Assembly (NCBI RefSeq): GCF_012932495.1
Contig: NZ_JABCNG010000001.1
Coordinates: forward strand, 1,116,001 to 1,180,000
Origin: Novosphingobium sp. SG919
Lineage (GTDB): Bacteria > Pseudomonadota > Alphaproteobacteria > Sphingomonadales > Sphingomonadaceae
Direction of reading: 5' to 3'
DNA: 64,000 bases
Shown: one piece after another, positions 9,453 through 16,958 of the stretch
How positions within the stretch are numbered: position 1 is the first letter of the stretch
Layout: each line of letters begins with the position of its first letter
Position numbers and translations under genes: made by a program
The notes under the pieces: model-generated
The model's input: the letters and a program-made list of their open reading frames with translations, nothing else
Told to the model about the DNA's origin: nothing
Database searches by the model: none

Positions 9453-9777
9453 CTTGGATCTCCGTAACGATTCGGCGCTGGCATAGCCGTGTGGCCCTTG
9501 TCCGCCAACGCGGCGTTGATGGTTCGAGCACAGAGGTGGGCCGGAAGGCGGGAGGTGCGGGGTGCTGCACCGGCGCCTGTCCTTGCGAAGTACACCCGGC
9601 TCGTTGCGGCGCAGTCCCTGGGCGCAAAGCCAGGCCTCCTTCAATCAACCCGTGAAGGGTCCGCTACGCATGCGCGTGCGGCCGCGCGGGGCCCGCGCGG
9701 TGATTGCGGCCTGGCTCTGGCCGGCGGGGCACCTGCCGAGCGGGGATGGTCTCCGCTGGCGGACAGGAGCCTTCGAT
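9453..9777. other. Gene-free spacer
   Basis: About 325 GC-rich bases between the divergent HU gene and a small plus-strand ORF. It presumably holds the HU promoter. I see no clear repeat or RNA structure. Confidence 0.35.
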
Positions 9778-9942
9778 ATGCCGCTTTCCACCGCCCAGTC
9801 GCTTGCCTGGAACCTCTCGCGCACGCTCATGACCGTGATCGCTCTCATTCGTACCGAGCATGGATATTACGCCCTGCCAGCAAGCGAGTTCGAGGGCGAT
9901 GCCGCCATGGTTGTCCGCGAATATGACCCTTTCGAACGATGA
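9778..9942 (+). CDS. Small hypothetical protein
   Basis: 54 residues from the ATG at 9778, with GGAG upstream (9766-9769). It reads MPLSTAQSLAWNLSRTLMTV and ends VVREYDPFER, with a charged acidic C-terminus. The composition is protein-like and the ribosome binding site is good, but no family is recognised. Alternative in-frame starts upstream (from 9562) lie in unlikely sequence. Confidence 0.5.
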   Translation: MPLSTAQSLAWNLSRTLMTVIALIRTEHGYYALPASEFEGDAAMVVREYDPFER

Positions 9943-10078
9943 AGGGAGCAACCGCCACACAGGCCACGATTGCACGTGGCGCGGCCGGATATCGTCTGCT
10001 AGACTTGCCCTGCAGATTGCGCTGTGGAGGTGGTGGCGGGCGCGTCCGACGATCATTCGTCATGCCCAAGGACGCGAT

Positions 10079-10486
10079 ATGACCATCCTTCTCCTGTTCG
10101 GCCTTGTCGCCGCTACCGCGCTTGTGCGGTTCCTGTTTTCGCTCGCCGCCATCGCTTTGCCCGTCTCGACGGGCATCGCCCTTGGACTATCACTCCATTC
10201 GGCAGGCGTTGGCATCGCTGCTTCGCTTGCTGCGGCTTGCCTTGTCGCGCTGGTGCTCCTTGCCTGTGGAACTGCAGCATATCGGGCTGCTCATGCGCCG
10301 TTGGCGCGGCTCTTCCTGCTCCTCATCTTTGTGCTGCCTGCTGCGGTTGCCGGCTATAGCGTCGGCAGGGCCGTCAGCGCGCTTGTTCTCGATCAGCGGC
10401 TTGTGGCCACCATTTTCGGCCTCCTGTGCGCCGCGATCACCGCCAACGCGGCGCATCGAACGTTGCGAGGCAGTGCAACAGCCTGA
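10079..10486 (+). CDS. Small integral membrane protein
   Basis: 135 residues with about four hydrophobic segments (from MTILLLFGLVAATALVRFLF through to LVATIFGLLCAAITA), ending in a short basic tail. No catalytic motif is seen. The start at 10079 removes a non-hydrophobic extension. It lies alone in the backbone before a long gene-free leader; function unknown. Confidence 0.5.
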   Translation: MTILLLFGLVAATALVRFLFSLAAIALPVSTGIALGLSLHSAGVGIAASLAAACLVALVLLACGTAAYRAAHAPLARLFLLLIFVLPAAVAGYSVGRAVSALVLDQRLVATIFGLLCAAITANAAHRTLRGSATA

Positions 10487-10926
10487 AAATGGGGCACTTT
10501 GTATTCGCAGGTCTGGGCTTGCCGTCGCTGTCGGCGGAAACAGGGCGAGGGGACAGGCACGGCTGCAAGCAACGGCCGCACTGCGCACGGCTTGAACGAC
10601 CGCGGTACAATGGCCCCGTCCTGTCCGCCCGGAAGCAGCGCTTGGCAGCCATTGCACGGGTCCAGTCGCGACGGCACCTCCGGCCTCGTCTCGATGCGCT
10701 TCATGTCGTCCAGGCGCGCTGACGCGCTCACCCGCTGCCGCAACGGCGCCGCGTCCACTTTCTTCCCCGCGGGCTTCGCCGCTCCTCGCGAAACAAGAAA
10801 GCGCTCGCTCTGCCGTCCTGCGCTTGCCGCTCCGGGCCTGATGGCTGCGGCACCGGGCGCTGGACGCCCTTTCCTGGCGCATCGAGGCCGGATGGTGCCG
10901 GCCCGACCAACCGAAAGGACAATGAC
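10487..10926. other. Gene-free leader before second DUF736 gene
   Basis: About 440 bases without a convincing ORF on either strand; the long minus-strand frame at 10393-11676 runs across DUF736 and XRE genes and is a shadow. It probably contains the DUF736 promoter and a long 5' leader. AAAGGA just before 10927 is the ribosome binding site. Confidence 0.4.
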
Positions 10927-11241
10927 ATGGCTAAGATCGGCAGCTTCAAGAAAGTCTCGGGCGAGTTCAAGGGCCAGATCCTCACGCTCGGACTTCAGGC
11001 CAAGTCGGTGCGCATCGCCGCCGATGACGCGGCAACCGGCAACGCGCCCACCCACCGGGTTCATCTTGGCGACATCGAAATTGGCGCAGCCTGGGAAAAG
11101 CGCACGAATGACAACCGCCCCTATCTCTCGGTCAAGCTCGATGACCCCAGCTTCGTCGCTCCGATCTTCGCGCAATTGTTCGAAGGCGAAGAGGGGGACT
11201 ACGACCTCGTCTGGAACCGCCAGACGCGGCGCGGCGACTGA
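10927..11241 (+). CDS. DUF736 family protein (copy 2)
   Basis: 104 residues starting MAKIGSFKKVSGEFKGQILT. It is a typical DUF736 protein with HRVHLGDIEIGAAWEK and YLSVKLDDPSF segments. It lies just upstream of the transfer-control cassette and is followed by a hairpin. It may be strongly expressed given its isolated leader and clear ribosome binding site. Activity unknown. Confidence 0.85.
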   Translation: MAKIGSFKKVSGEFKGQILTLGLQAKSVRIAADDAATGNAPTHRVHLGDIEIGAAWEKRTNDNRPYLSVKLDDPSFVAPIFAQLFEGEEGDYDLVWNRQTRRGD

Positions 11242-11254
11242 CCGCGCCGCCTTT

Positions 11255-11283
11255 CTGCCGCCCGGGCATGGCTCGGGTGGCAG
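11255..11283 (+). terminator. Hairpin after DUF736
   Basis: CTGCCGCCCG (11255-11264) pairs with CGGGTGGCAG (11274-11283) with one G-T pair. It sits 13 nt after the DUF736 stop and before the direct repeats upstream of the XRE gene. There is no T-run. Confidence 0.5.
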
Positions 11284-11291
11284 ATTCCCTA

Positions 11292-11318
11292 CTATACTAG
11301 GTGGAGCTATGCTAAGGA
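11292..11318. promoter_or_regulatory. Direct repeats upstream of the XRE regulator (possible operator)
   Basis: CTATACTAGG (11292-11301) and CTATGCTAAGG (11308-11318) form an imperfect direct repeat, 16 bp apart, containing a -10-like TATACT (11293-11298). They end 18 nt before the XRE start codon. Small C-protein-like regulators usually bind such sites in their own promoters, so this may be an autoregulatory operator. Confidence 0.45.
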
Positions 11319-11336
11319 CAAGGCGACGACACCCCG

Positions 11337-11549
11337 ATGAAGCTTCGGGGCATCGTTGCCGGGAATTTGCGCAGACTGCGAATGGCCAAGGGTCTTTCGC
11401 AGGAGGAAGTCGCGCATCTTGCCGGTCTCGATCGCAACTACGTGGGCAATCTCGAGCGTGAACAGAATTCGCCAACGGTCGACACGCTGGAGCGTATCGC
11501 TGCGGTGCTCGATGCCCCCGCGCTCGAGTTCTTCCGCCAACCCGACTAG
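11337..11549 (+). CDS. Small XRE-family regulator, QseC-like
   Basis: 70 residues consisting almost only of a Cro/C1-type helix-turn-helix: NLRRLRMAKGLSQEEVAHLA, then GLDRNYVGNLERE and PTVDTLERIAAVL. Size and sequence class match restriction-modification C proteins and QseC, the DNA-binding switch protein of the Mesorhizobium symbiosis ICE. It is followed by a QseM-like gene and an FseA-like gene, the same functional set. The ribosome binding site is weak (AAGGA is too far upstream), which could mean low or leaderless translation. The QseC assignment rests on size, fold and neighbours. Confidence 0.75.
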   Translation: MKLRGIVAGNLRRLRMAKGLSQEEVAHLAGLDRNYVGNLEREQNSPTVDTLERIAAVLDAPALEFFRQPD

Positions 11550-11738
11550 CAGGCAGATCGGCGCTCGCGCCGCGAGCCCCCGATGCGCCAGGCGGCACGA
11601 GATGGTCACGCCGCGTCCAAGCGGCGTGCCCTCTCTCGCAAATGGCAGTATGTGGAGGCGCGGAGTCGTCCGGCACTGCCCATGGTCTGTCAGTCCCGCA
11701 GGCGCTCCACTGTCACAGCTTGAGCGGGAGGCGCGTGC

Positions 11739-12020
11739 ATGACAAAAATGCCGTTCGAAGATGCGCCTCCGCTTGGCGACACCATCACGCCTTACGACCT
11801 TGCCCATCTCGACACCTATCTGCGGCTGCTTGACGCCTCGCGTGATGCGACGGCGTGCTGGAAAGAAGCGATGGCCGTCCTGTTTGGTCTCGATGTGGCG
11901 CAGGACCCGGAGCGCGCCTGGCGCATGCATGCGACCCATCTGGCCCGCGCCCAGTGGATGTCCCAGCACGGCTATCGCCAGCTCGCGGCACTCCAGCGCA
12001 AGCCGCTCGACCCGAAATAG
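11739..12020 (+). CDS. DUF2285-type small protein, QseM-like antiactivator
   Basis: 93 residues: an acidic start, then YDLAHLDTYLRLLDA and a C-terminal segment HATHLARAQWMSQHGYRQLA typical of short DUF2285 proteins. In ICEMlSymR7A the DUF2285-type protein QseM binds and inhibits the activators TraR and FseA. Here it is flanked by a QseC-like gene (upstream) and an FseA-like gene (downstream), so it probably restrains element excision or transfer. No TraR is in this window, so FseA may be its only target here. GGGAGG precedes the ATG. Confidence 0.7.
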   Translation: MTKMPFEDAPPLGDTITPYDLAHLDTYLRLLDASRDATACWKEAMAVLFGLDVAQDPERAWRMHATHLARAQWMSQHGYRQLAALQRKPLDPK

Positions 12021-12135
12021 AACGAAAACAATAGCTACCCTTGACCAAAGTCAGGTCGGTCTGGAGCGCCTGTTTGGGGCGGTCGCACTCCGGTACATCC
12101 AGCAACCCTCAATAGAACAGTGAAGGGGAGGCTTT

Positions 12136-12910
12136 ATGTCGCCAGTTGCAGACTGGCGCGAGGAAGATCCTGCGCGTCCGACCGACGAACTCGACCTCAG
12201 TGGCATCGCGTTCGAATTCCTTCGCCGCAATATTGAGTACCAGCGCGATTATGCGCTCGCCAAGGCTGCTTCGGCGCCTTCCCGCGAAGAGGAGGATGCC
12301 CGCGCCGCTGCGCGCTGGGGCCTGCGATTTCCTGGCTGATCCGGCATCCCCGGCCCGCGAAGGACAGGCCTTGTGGCGCGCCGATGTCCTGGCCTTCACG
12401 ATCCTCGTAGGTCCAGCCCCTCAGGGATTTGTCGGTCTCGACACGATCACGCCGGATCATCTCCCTGCAATCATTGCCCGGGAAGAGGGCGCTGATGGGC
12501 TGCATGTCACGATCGGGCAGGGCGCAAGGCGGGCGCGGCTGCGCTTCGAGCCTGGCTTCGGGCGATGGGGCTGCGTCATGCTGCCGGCCGAACGCAGCCT
12601 GCGCAGCCGTCGCAACACCGCCGAATGGTTTCTTCGGACCCGTGGCGGAGCCGCCGAACCCTCGCCGGAAAGTGCCTATCTGTCTTCGCACCGGCGCAGA
12701 CGGCTCGGCCAGCTTCTGGCTCTGTTCGACGCGCGTCGTGCCGGTGCAACGCTGCGGCAACTGGGCGCGCGCTTCATCGACCCTGACCTCGGCCATGTGT
12801 CCGCTGCGGCGTGGGCGGACGCATCGGAACGCAAGCAGTTGCGCCGCCTGCTCGCCGCTGCCGATCAGCTCGTGACCTCTACCTACCGCCGCCTGCTGCG
12901 CGGCGAATAG
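12136..12910 (+). CDS. FseA-like excision activator made by +1 frameshift (DUF6499 + DUF2285)
   Basis: The zero-frame ORF 12136-12339 (67 aa) is a DUF6499-type protein starting MSPVADWREEDPARP with IAFEFLRRNIEYQRDY, ending at TGA 12337-12339. The +1 frame continues without a break to 12910 and encodes a DUF2285-type protein (ALWRADVLAFTILVG, later RRRRLGQLLALFDARRAGAT). A slip of tRNA-Phe from TTT (12328-12330) to TTC (12329-12331) gives a 257-residue fusion reading ARWGLRF-LADPASP across the junction. This is the arrangement and slip reported for msi172/msi171, which form FseA, activator of the excisionase gene rdfS in ICEMlSymR7A. A sequencing error or true frameshift mutation is the alternative. 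Confidence 0.75.
12322..12339 (+). promoter_or_regulatory. +1 programmed frameshift site
   Basis: Zero frame reads CTG CGA TTT CCT GGC TGA. Slipping TTT to TTC by +1 restores a long open frame (CTG GCT GAT CCG). The stop codon lies only two codons after the slip, and the site encodes the WGLRF motif at the DUF6499 end. This equals the UUU-to-UUC tRNA-Phe slip described for FseA. Confidence 0.7.
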
Positions 12911-13023
12911 GGACATTTTTTAAGTTTTCGGCTGTCCCTCCCGGGCCGCCCTCCGTCTCGCCAATCCTGTCCTTGCAATCGCTGCGGCGCGCTCGCGTCG
13001 CCGGCACCGACCAGGAGGACGCC

Positions 13024-13323
13024 ATGCCCGACCCCACCCATTCGCCCCAGCCTCGCTATCTGGCGCAGCCCGACCCCGAGGCGATTATCCGGCCCCGCTA
13101 TCTGCGCACGCCCGAGGCGGCCACCATGCTCGGGCTCTCGCCGCGCACCCTCGAGAAGCACCGTTGCTACGGCACCGGGCCGGTCTATCGCCGCCTCGGG
13201 GGGCGCATCGTCTATGCCATACCCGACCTCGAAGCCTGGGCGTCGCTGGGCACGCGCCGGTCGACCTCGGATCCGGGGCAGGGCACTGTTCACCCCGCCA
13301 AGCGCCTTGCGCCGGGCACCTGA
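13024..13323 (+). CDS. Excisionase-like helix-turn-helix protein (RdfS-like)
   Basis: 99 residues from ATG 13024, preceded by AGGAGG. A MerR/AlpA-type winged helix fills the centre: YLRTPEAATMLGLSPRTLEK, then HRCYGTGPVYRRLGGRIVYA and PDLEAWAS. Proteins of this kind act as excisionases/recombination directionality factors. In ICEMlSymR7A the target of FseA is rdfS, a similar small protein heading an operon that includes traF and the relaxase gene. Here the gene likewise precedes repA, traF and the relaxase gene, so RdfS-like function is a good inference, though no integrase partner is in the backbone part of the window. Confidence 0.7.
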   Translation: MPDPTHSPQPRYLAQPDPEAIIRPRYLRTPEAATMLGLSPRTLEKHRCYGTGPVYRRLGGRIVYAIPDLEAWASLGTRRSTSDPGQGTVHPAKRLAPGT

Positions 13324-13326
13324 GCG

Positions 13327-14211
13327 ATGCGGGCGCAGATCACCCAGCGCGTGAGCGAGCGCGCGCAGCTCGAGCTCTTCCGGCCGATGCCGGGCGATGT
13401 CTCGCCGCGCGACGCGCAGGATCTCATGTCCTGGCCCTTCTTCAGCCTTGCCAAGCGCAAGCGCGTCACGCCCATCGACTTCGTCATGGGCGCCACCGAA
13501 ATCTCGGTGGAAGCCGTTCCCGAGCATGGCATGGCCACCATCTGGGATGCCGATGTCCTGATCTGGGCGGCGAGCCAGATTGTCGAGGCGCGCGACGCCG
13601 GGCGCGCAACGTCGCGGCTCATGGCCACGACGCCCCATGAGATCCTCGCCTTTACCGGGCGGGGCACGGGGCGCGACCATTATGACCGGCTGAAGGCCGC
13701 GCTTGATCGGCTGCAATCGACCACGGTCGCAACCTCGATCCGCCAGGAGCAGCAGCGCCGGCGCCATCGCTTCTCCTGGATCAACGAATGGCGCGAGCTC
13801 GCCGATGCGCGCGGGCGCGCCTGCGGCATCGAGCTGATCCTGCCTGACTGGTTCTATGCGGGCGTCGTCAACCGGTCGCTCGTCCTCACCATCGACCGCG
13901 CCTATTTCCAGCTCACCGGCGGCCTCGAGCGCTGGCTCTACCGCCTGGTGCGCAAGCATGGCGGGCATCAGGCCGGAGGGTGGAGCTTCGACTTCGCGCA
14001 CCTTCATCTCAAGTCCGGTGCGCTCTCGCCGCTCAAGCAATTCGCTTTCGATGTGCGCGGTATCGTCCAGCGCCAGGCGCTTCCGGGCTACCGCCTTTCG
14101 ATCGAACACGCCTTTGGCAGGGAGCGGCTGCTGTTCGCCGCTATTCCCGTCGATCCGATCGACAAGGCCATGCGCCGCCTCAAGCTCAAGCCTGTGGATA
14201 ACCGGCCATGA
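13327..14211 (+). CDS. repA: Replication initiator RepA (RPA family)
   Basis: 294 residues. Family features: an N-terminal LELFRPMPGD...MSWPFFSLAKRKR, the central HEILAFTGRGTGRDHYDRLKAALDRL segment and a winged-helix-like C-terminal half ending LKLKPVDNRP. RepA of this class initiates replication of alphaproteobacterial plasmids and is also carried by tripartite ICEs. It starts 3 nt after the excisionase-like gene. Three iteron-like repeats follow directly after the stop. A parA gene, usual after repA in such elements, is not present. Confidence 0.85.
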   Translation: MRAQITQRVSERAQLELFRPMPGDVSPRDAQDLMSWPFFSLAKRKRVTPIDFVMGATEISVEAVPEHGMATIWDADVLIWAASQIVEARDAGRATSRLMATTPHEILAFTGRGTGRDHYDRLKAALDRLQSTTVATSIRQEQQRRRHRFSWINEWRELADARGRACGIELILPDWFYAGVVNRSLVLTIDRAYFQLTGGLERWLYRLVRKHGGHQAGGWSFDFAHLHLKSGALSPLKQFAFDVRGIVQRQALPGYRLSIEHAFGRERLLFAAIPVDPIDKAMRRLKLKPVDNRP

Positions 14212-14214
14212 CAT

Positions 14215-14276
14215 TCGGCCTATTGGAAACCGCGGCAGTCGGCCTATCGAAAACCGCCCATTCGGCCTATTGGAAA
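14215..14276 (+). repeat. Three iteron-like direct repeats (candidate oriV)
   Basis: TCGGCCTATTGGAAA at 14215-14229 and 14262-14276, and the variant TCGGCCTATCGAAAA at 14239-14253, spaced 24 and 23 bp, i.e. two turns of helix. They begin 3 bp after the repA stop. Direct repeats at helical spacing next to a replication initiator gene are the usual form of iterons. Confidence 0.7.
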
Positions 14277-14333
14277 TCGGGTTTTGCTCTAACCCGCTGC
14301 AATCGCAAGAGAAATCAGCGCCCTACTAACCGT

Positions 14334-14366
14334 GCTAACAGAAGAGTCCTTCGGACTCTTGCTAAC
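14334..14366. repeat. Hairpin flanked by GCTAAC repeats
   Basis: A perfect 8-bp stem AAGAGTCC (14342-14349) / GGACTCTT (14353-14360) with loop TTC is flanked on both sides by GCTAAC (14334-14339 and 14361-14366). Further CTAAC copies lie just upstream. It could be part of the replication origin or an attenuator before DUF2840. Confidence 0.5.
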
Positions 14367-14473
14367 CGGGATTTGCGCAAGCCGCGGTGCCGCCCCTTGC
14401 GCGCCGCTTGCACAGCGCAAGGTGGCAGACGGCGAGCCCCGACACGGCGCGGCACCAAGGGTGGAGGACGGCC

Positions 14474-14986
14474 ATGACCCGGCTCTCCAGCCCATCGCCT
14501 GCAGATCGTGCCGGGCGCGCCGGGAGCACCACGACCGAGGTGGAGCTCATCTGGATCGAGAAGCGGCTGGAACATTGGATCCGCTTCGGCCGGGTTGCGG
14601 CCGAGCGGATCATCAGCCGTCGCAGCCGTGTCGTCGCTTTCCGCGAGAGCGCTTGCATCGCGTTCGTGCAATGGTCGGCGAGCGACTATGGCACTGTCCG
14701 CTCGCGTATCGATATCCTGCGCTGTGTGGGTGCGGGCGAGGCCTACACAACGGTTCCCTTTGTGCGCCCCGGCGGCGAGCTGCTGCTCTCGATCAGGGGC
14801 TGGCCGCGTGTCCAGCGCGTGCTTCAGGCGATCGACGCAGTGGAAGCGGCGGGAATCGACGCCTGCGACGCGGCGCCCGATCATTGGCGCCACGTGCACA
14901 ACCGGCTGACTGTCGGCGAACAGCCGCGCGGATACACCCGCGAGCGCCATGAGGCGTGGCTCAAGCGCAAGGCGGCGGGGCTATGA
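14474..14986 (+). CDS. DUF2840 family protein
   Basis: 170 residues from ATG 14474, preceded by GGAGG. It contains VELIWIEKRLEHWIRFGR near the N-terminus and YGTVRSRIDILRCV in the centre, features of DUF2840 proteins found next to traF in conjugative elements. No catalytic residues are evident. Its stop overlaps the traF start (ATGA), so the two are translationally coupled. Function unknown, presumably linked to transfer. Confidence 0.75.
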   Translation: MTRLSSPSPADRAGRAGSTTTEVELIWIEKRLEHWIRFGRVAAERIISRRSRVVAFRESACIAFVQWSASDYGTVRSRIDILRCVGAGEAYTTVPFVRPGGELLLSIRGWPRVQRVLQAIDAVEAAGIDACDAAPDHWRHVHNRLTVGEQPRGYTRERHEAWLKRKAAGL

Positions 14987-15567
14987 GCGCGCGGATTGGC
15001 CGTGTCGCTGTCGGGATGGCGGCCAGCGCCTGCGCGGTCCTGATTGCGAGCCTGATCCTGCCGACGCCGCGGCCCTGGATCGTGTGGAACGCAAGCGCCA
15101 GCGCGCCGCTTGGCGCCTACCGCATCCGAGGGGATGTCCCCATCTTGGTCGGCGACTATGCGGCAATCGCCCCGTCCGCGCAGCTTGGCGCCTATCTCGC
15201 GAAGCGCCGCTATCTGCCCATGGGCGTGCCGCTGATCAAGCGTGTCGCGGCCCTTGGCGGTGCGCGCGTCTGTCGCCGGGGCGGAGTGGTGTCGGTCGAC
15301 GGGAAAGCCATGGCCCATGCGGCAATGCATGATCGGGCAGGCCGCGCCTTGCCGGTCTGGTCCGGCTGCCGACGCCTGCTCGCCGACGAAATCTTCGTCC
15401 TCAATGCGGCGCCGGCTAGTTTCGACAGCCGCTATTTCGGGCCGCTGCAGCGCCGCGTTCTGCTCGGCCGCGCGGACCCATTGCTGACGCGCGATGCGCC
15501 TTTAGCGCCGCTGCGCTGGCGCGGGCTTCGCAGCGAACCCGTTGTTCCCCTGCAGACGAAAGGATAA
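14983..15567 (+). CDS. traF: TraF-like S26 signal peptidase
   Basis: 194 residues with an N-terminal membrane segment (VGMAASACAVLIASLILP). S26 peptidase motifs follow: the serine region WNASASAPLGAYRI and the lysine region GVPLIKRVAALGGARVCR, then VDGKAMAHA and a C-terminal YFGPL. In RP4-type systems TraF matures or cyclises the pilin TrbC. The coupled start after DUF2840 and the following transglycosylase and relaxase form the transfer operon. Confidence 0.85.
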   Translation: MSARIGRVAVGMAASACAVLIASLILPTPRPWIVWNASASAPLGAYRIRGDVPILVGDYAAIAPSAQLGAYLAKRRYLPMGVPLIKRVAALGGARVCRRGGVVSVDGKAMAHAAMHDRAGRALPVWSGCRRLLADEIFVLNAAPASFDSRYFGPLQRRVLLGRADPLLTRDAPLAPLRWRGLRSEPVVPLQTKG

Positions 15568-15573
15568 TCCACC

Positions 15574-15930
15574 ATGGAAATCGGTCGTTTCAAGAAAACC
15601 GACGACGGGTTCGAAGGGCGGCTGCGCACGCTTGGGCTCGACCTTCCTGTTCGGCTCGTCGCGAGCGGGTCCGCCGCTGGCGGTAAGGCGCCGGACTGGC
15701 GTGTCATATCCGTCGGCGCTGATGATCGAGACATGGCTGGCCGGCCGGTCGGCGCCGGTTGGACCCACAGCCGGAAGGATGGGAACAGCTTCCTCGCCTT
15801 GCGGTTCGATTGCCCGACGCTGGCGCGTCCTCTCCACGCCAATCTGGTCCTGTCGAATGAACAGGCGGATCTCTATCTGCTCCTGTGGACGCGTCCACGC
15901 AGCCCGCGGGCTGCGGAGGGCTCACAATGA
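15574..15930 (+). CDS. DUF736 family protein (copy 3)
   Basis: 118 residues starting MEIGRFKKTDDGFEGRLRTL. It is more divergent than the other two copies and carries an insert around GADDRDMAGRPV. It sits inside the transfer operon with its stop overlapping the transglycosylase start (ATGA). The position suggests a role in mobilisation, but none is established. Confidence 0.8.
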   Translation: MEIGRFKKTDDGFEGRLRTLGLDLPVRLVASGSAAGGKAPDWRVISVGADDRDMAGRPVGAGWTHSRKDGNSFLALRFDCPTLARPLHANLVLSNEQADLYLLLWTRPRSPRAAEGSQ

Positions 15931-16709
15931 ACGTGCGCAGCCGTAATCGCTTTGTGAGCCTCGATGGTGAAGCCAACGACCATTACCCGCGCCGCCGGGC
16001 GGCACTGGTTGCAGCCTTGTTGGCCTTCACTTCGCTTCCCGGAACCGCCTGCGGGCAGGCGGCGACAGGTCTGGTGACCGGCCAGGACTACGCGCCGATG
16101 GTGACAGCCGCTGCGCGGCGCTTTGCGATTCCCCAGGCCTGGATCTGGCAGGTCATGCGCACCGAAAGCGCAGGCAATCTGCGCGCCGTCTCGCCCAAGG
16201 GCGCGATGGGCCTGATGCAGTTGATGCCGGGCACCTGGGCCATGCTCACGGCGCGCTACGGGCTCGGCAGCGATCCCTTCGATGCCGCCGCCAACATCCA
16301 TGCTGGTGCGGCCTATCTGCGCGAAATGTTCGACCGCTATGGCGACCTGGGGGCCGCGCTTGCGGCCTATAATGCGGGTCCCGGTCGTGTCGACGACTGG
16401 CGACGGACAGGACGTCCGTTGCCTGCGGAAACCATCGCCTATGTCGCACGGATCGCACCGGCGCTTGGCTCCCCAAAGATAGCGAATGCAGATCCCTCTG
16501 ACTGGCAGCCGCGAGCAGCACGGCCCGCCGTGTCCTGGCGTGTCTCCGGTCTGTTTGCTTCGCAGGCGGTAGCCTCGGTCAGCGGTCAGGAGGCGCGCTT
16601 GGTCGATACGCCTGTGCCGACTCCGGCTGCCGAACCTGTGCCAGTGCCTGCTGTGAGTTCGTCGCTTGGTGGCGGCGGCCTGTTCGTTACTCGGTCCGAC
16701 CGTGACTGA
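15927..16709 (+). CDS. Conjugal-transfer lytic transglycosylase (SLT domain)
   Basis: 260 residues from ATG 15927. A hydrophobic export segment (about 25-43) is followed by a lysozyme-like SLT domain with catalytic glutamate in MRTESAGN (about residue 80), then SPKGAMGLMQLMPGTW and AAYNAGPGRV. The C-terminus is Pro/Ala-rich. Such enzymes open peptidoglycan locally for the mating channel (VirB1/TrbN-like). It is coupled to the upstream DUF736 gene. Confidence 0.85.
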   Translation: MNVRSRNRFVSLDGEANDHYPRRRAALVAALLAFTSLPGTACGQAATGLVTGQDYAPMVTAAARRFAIPQAWIWQVMRTESAGNLRAVSPKGAMGLMQLMPGTWAMLTARYGLGSDPFDAAANIHAGAAYLREMFDRYGDLGAALAAYNAGPGRVDDWRRTGRPLPAETIAYVARIAPALGSPKIANADPSDWQPRAARPAVSWRVSGLFASQAVASVSGQEARLVDTPVPTPAAEPVPVPAVSSSLGGGGLFVTRSDRD

Positions 16710-16958
16710 CGCCGTGACGGCTCTGGCGATCCCCGGCGTTGGCTCGCGTGTGATTGTGGGGGAATGCGGAATCCCGGGAAAAGACAATTCGGAAGGGATG
16801 GTCGCAGGGCGAGATAAAAGCATCGCCACCCGCCGGGTGCCATGTTGTTGTGGTCGTTGGGTTTTTTCCGGTGGCATCGCGCCCTGCCAGGTGGCGCTTC
16901 TGCGGAGTTCTTCCGCGTTTTCAGAGGCTTGTCGGGTGACGCGATGGATGCGCGCCCG
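16710..16958. other. Transglycosylase-relaxase intergenic region
   Basis: About 250 bases before the relaxase. They contain a short hairpin CACCC-GCC-GGGTG (16827-16839) and a T-rich stretch (GGGTTTTTTCC near 16860). oriT often lies beside the relaxase gene in RlxS-type elements, so this is one candidate, but no nic-site consensus could be recognised. Confidence 0.3.

Noticed and set aside
10393..11676. 427-residue minus-strand ORF
   Set aside because: Runs across DUF736 and the XRE gene; Arg/Ala/Pro-rich shadow without start signals.
12136..12910. Pseudogene by frameshift
   Set aside because: The exact TTT-C slip, +1 direction and domain pair match the known FseA mechanism, and no other damage is visible in the gene or its neighbours.
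12883..14214. 443-residue minus-strand ORF over the excisionase-like gene and repA
   Set aside because: Shadow of two well-supported plus-strand genes; composition not protein-like.
14208..14477. 89-residue ORF after repA
   Set aside because: It reads through the iterons and hairpin; better explained as non-coding origin DNA.
16710..16958. oriT before the relaxase
   Set aside because: Position is suitable, but no nic consensus or convincing inverted repeat was seen; kept only as a low-confidence region.
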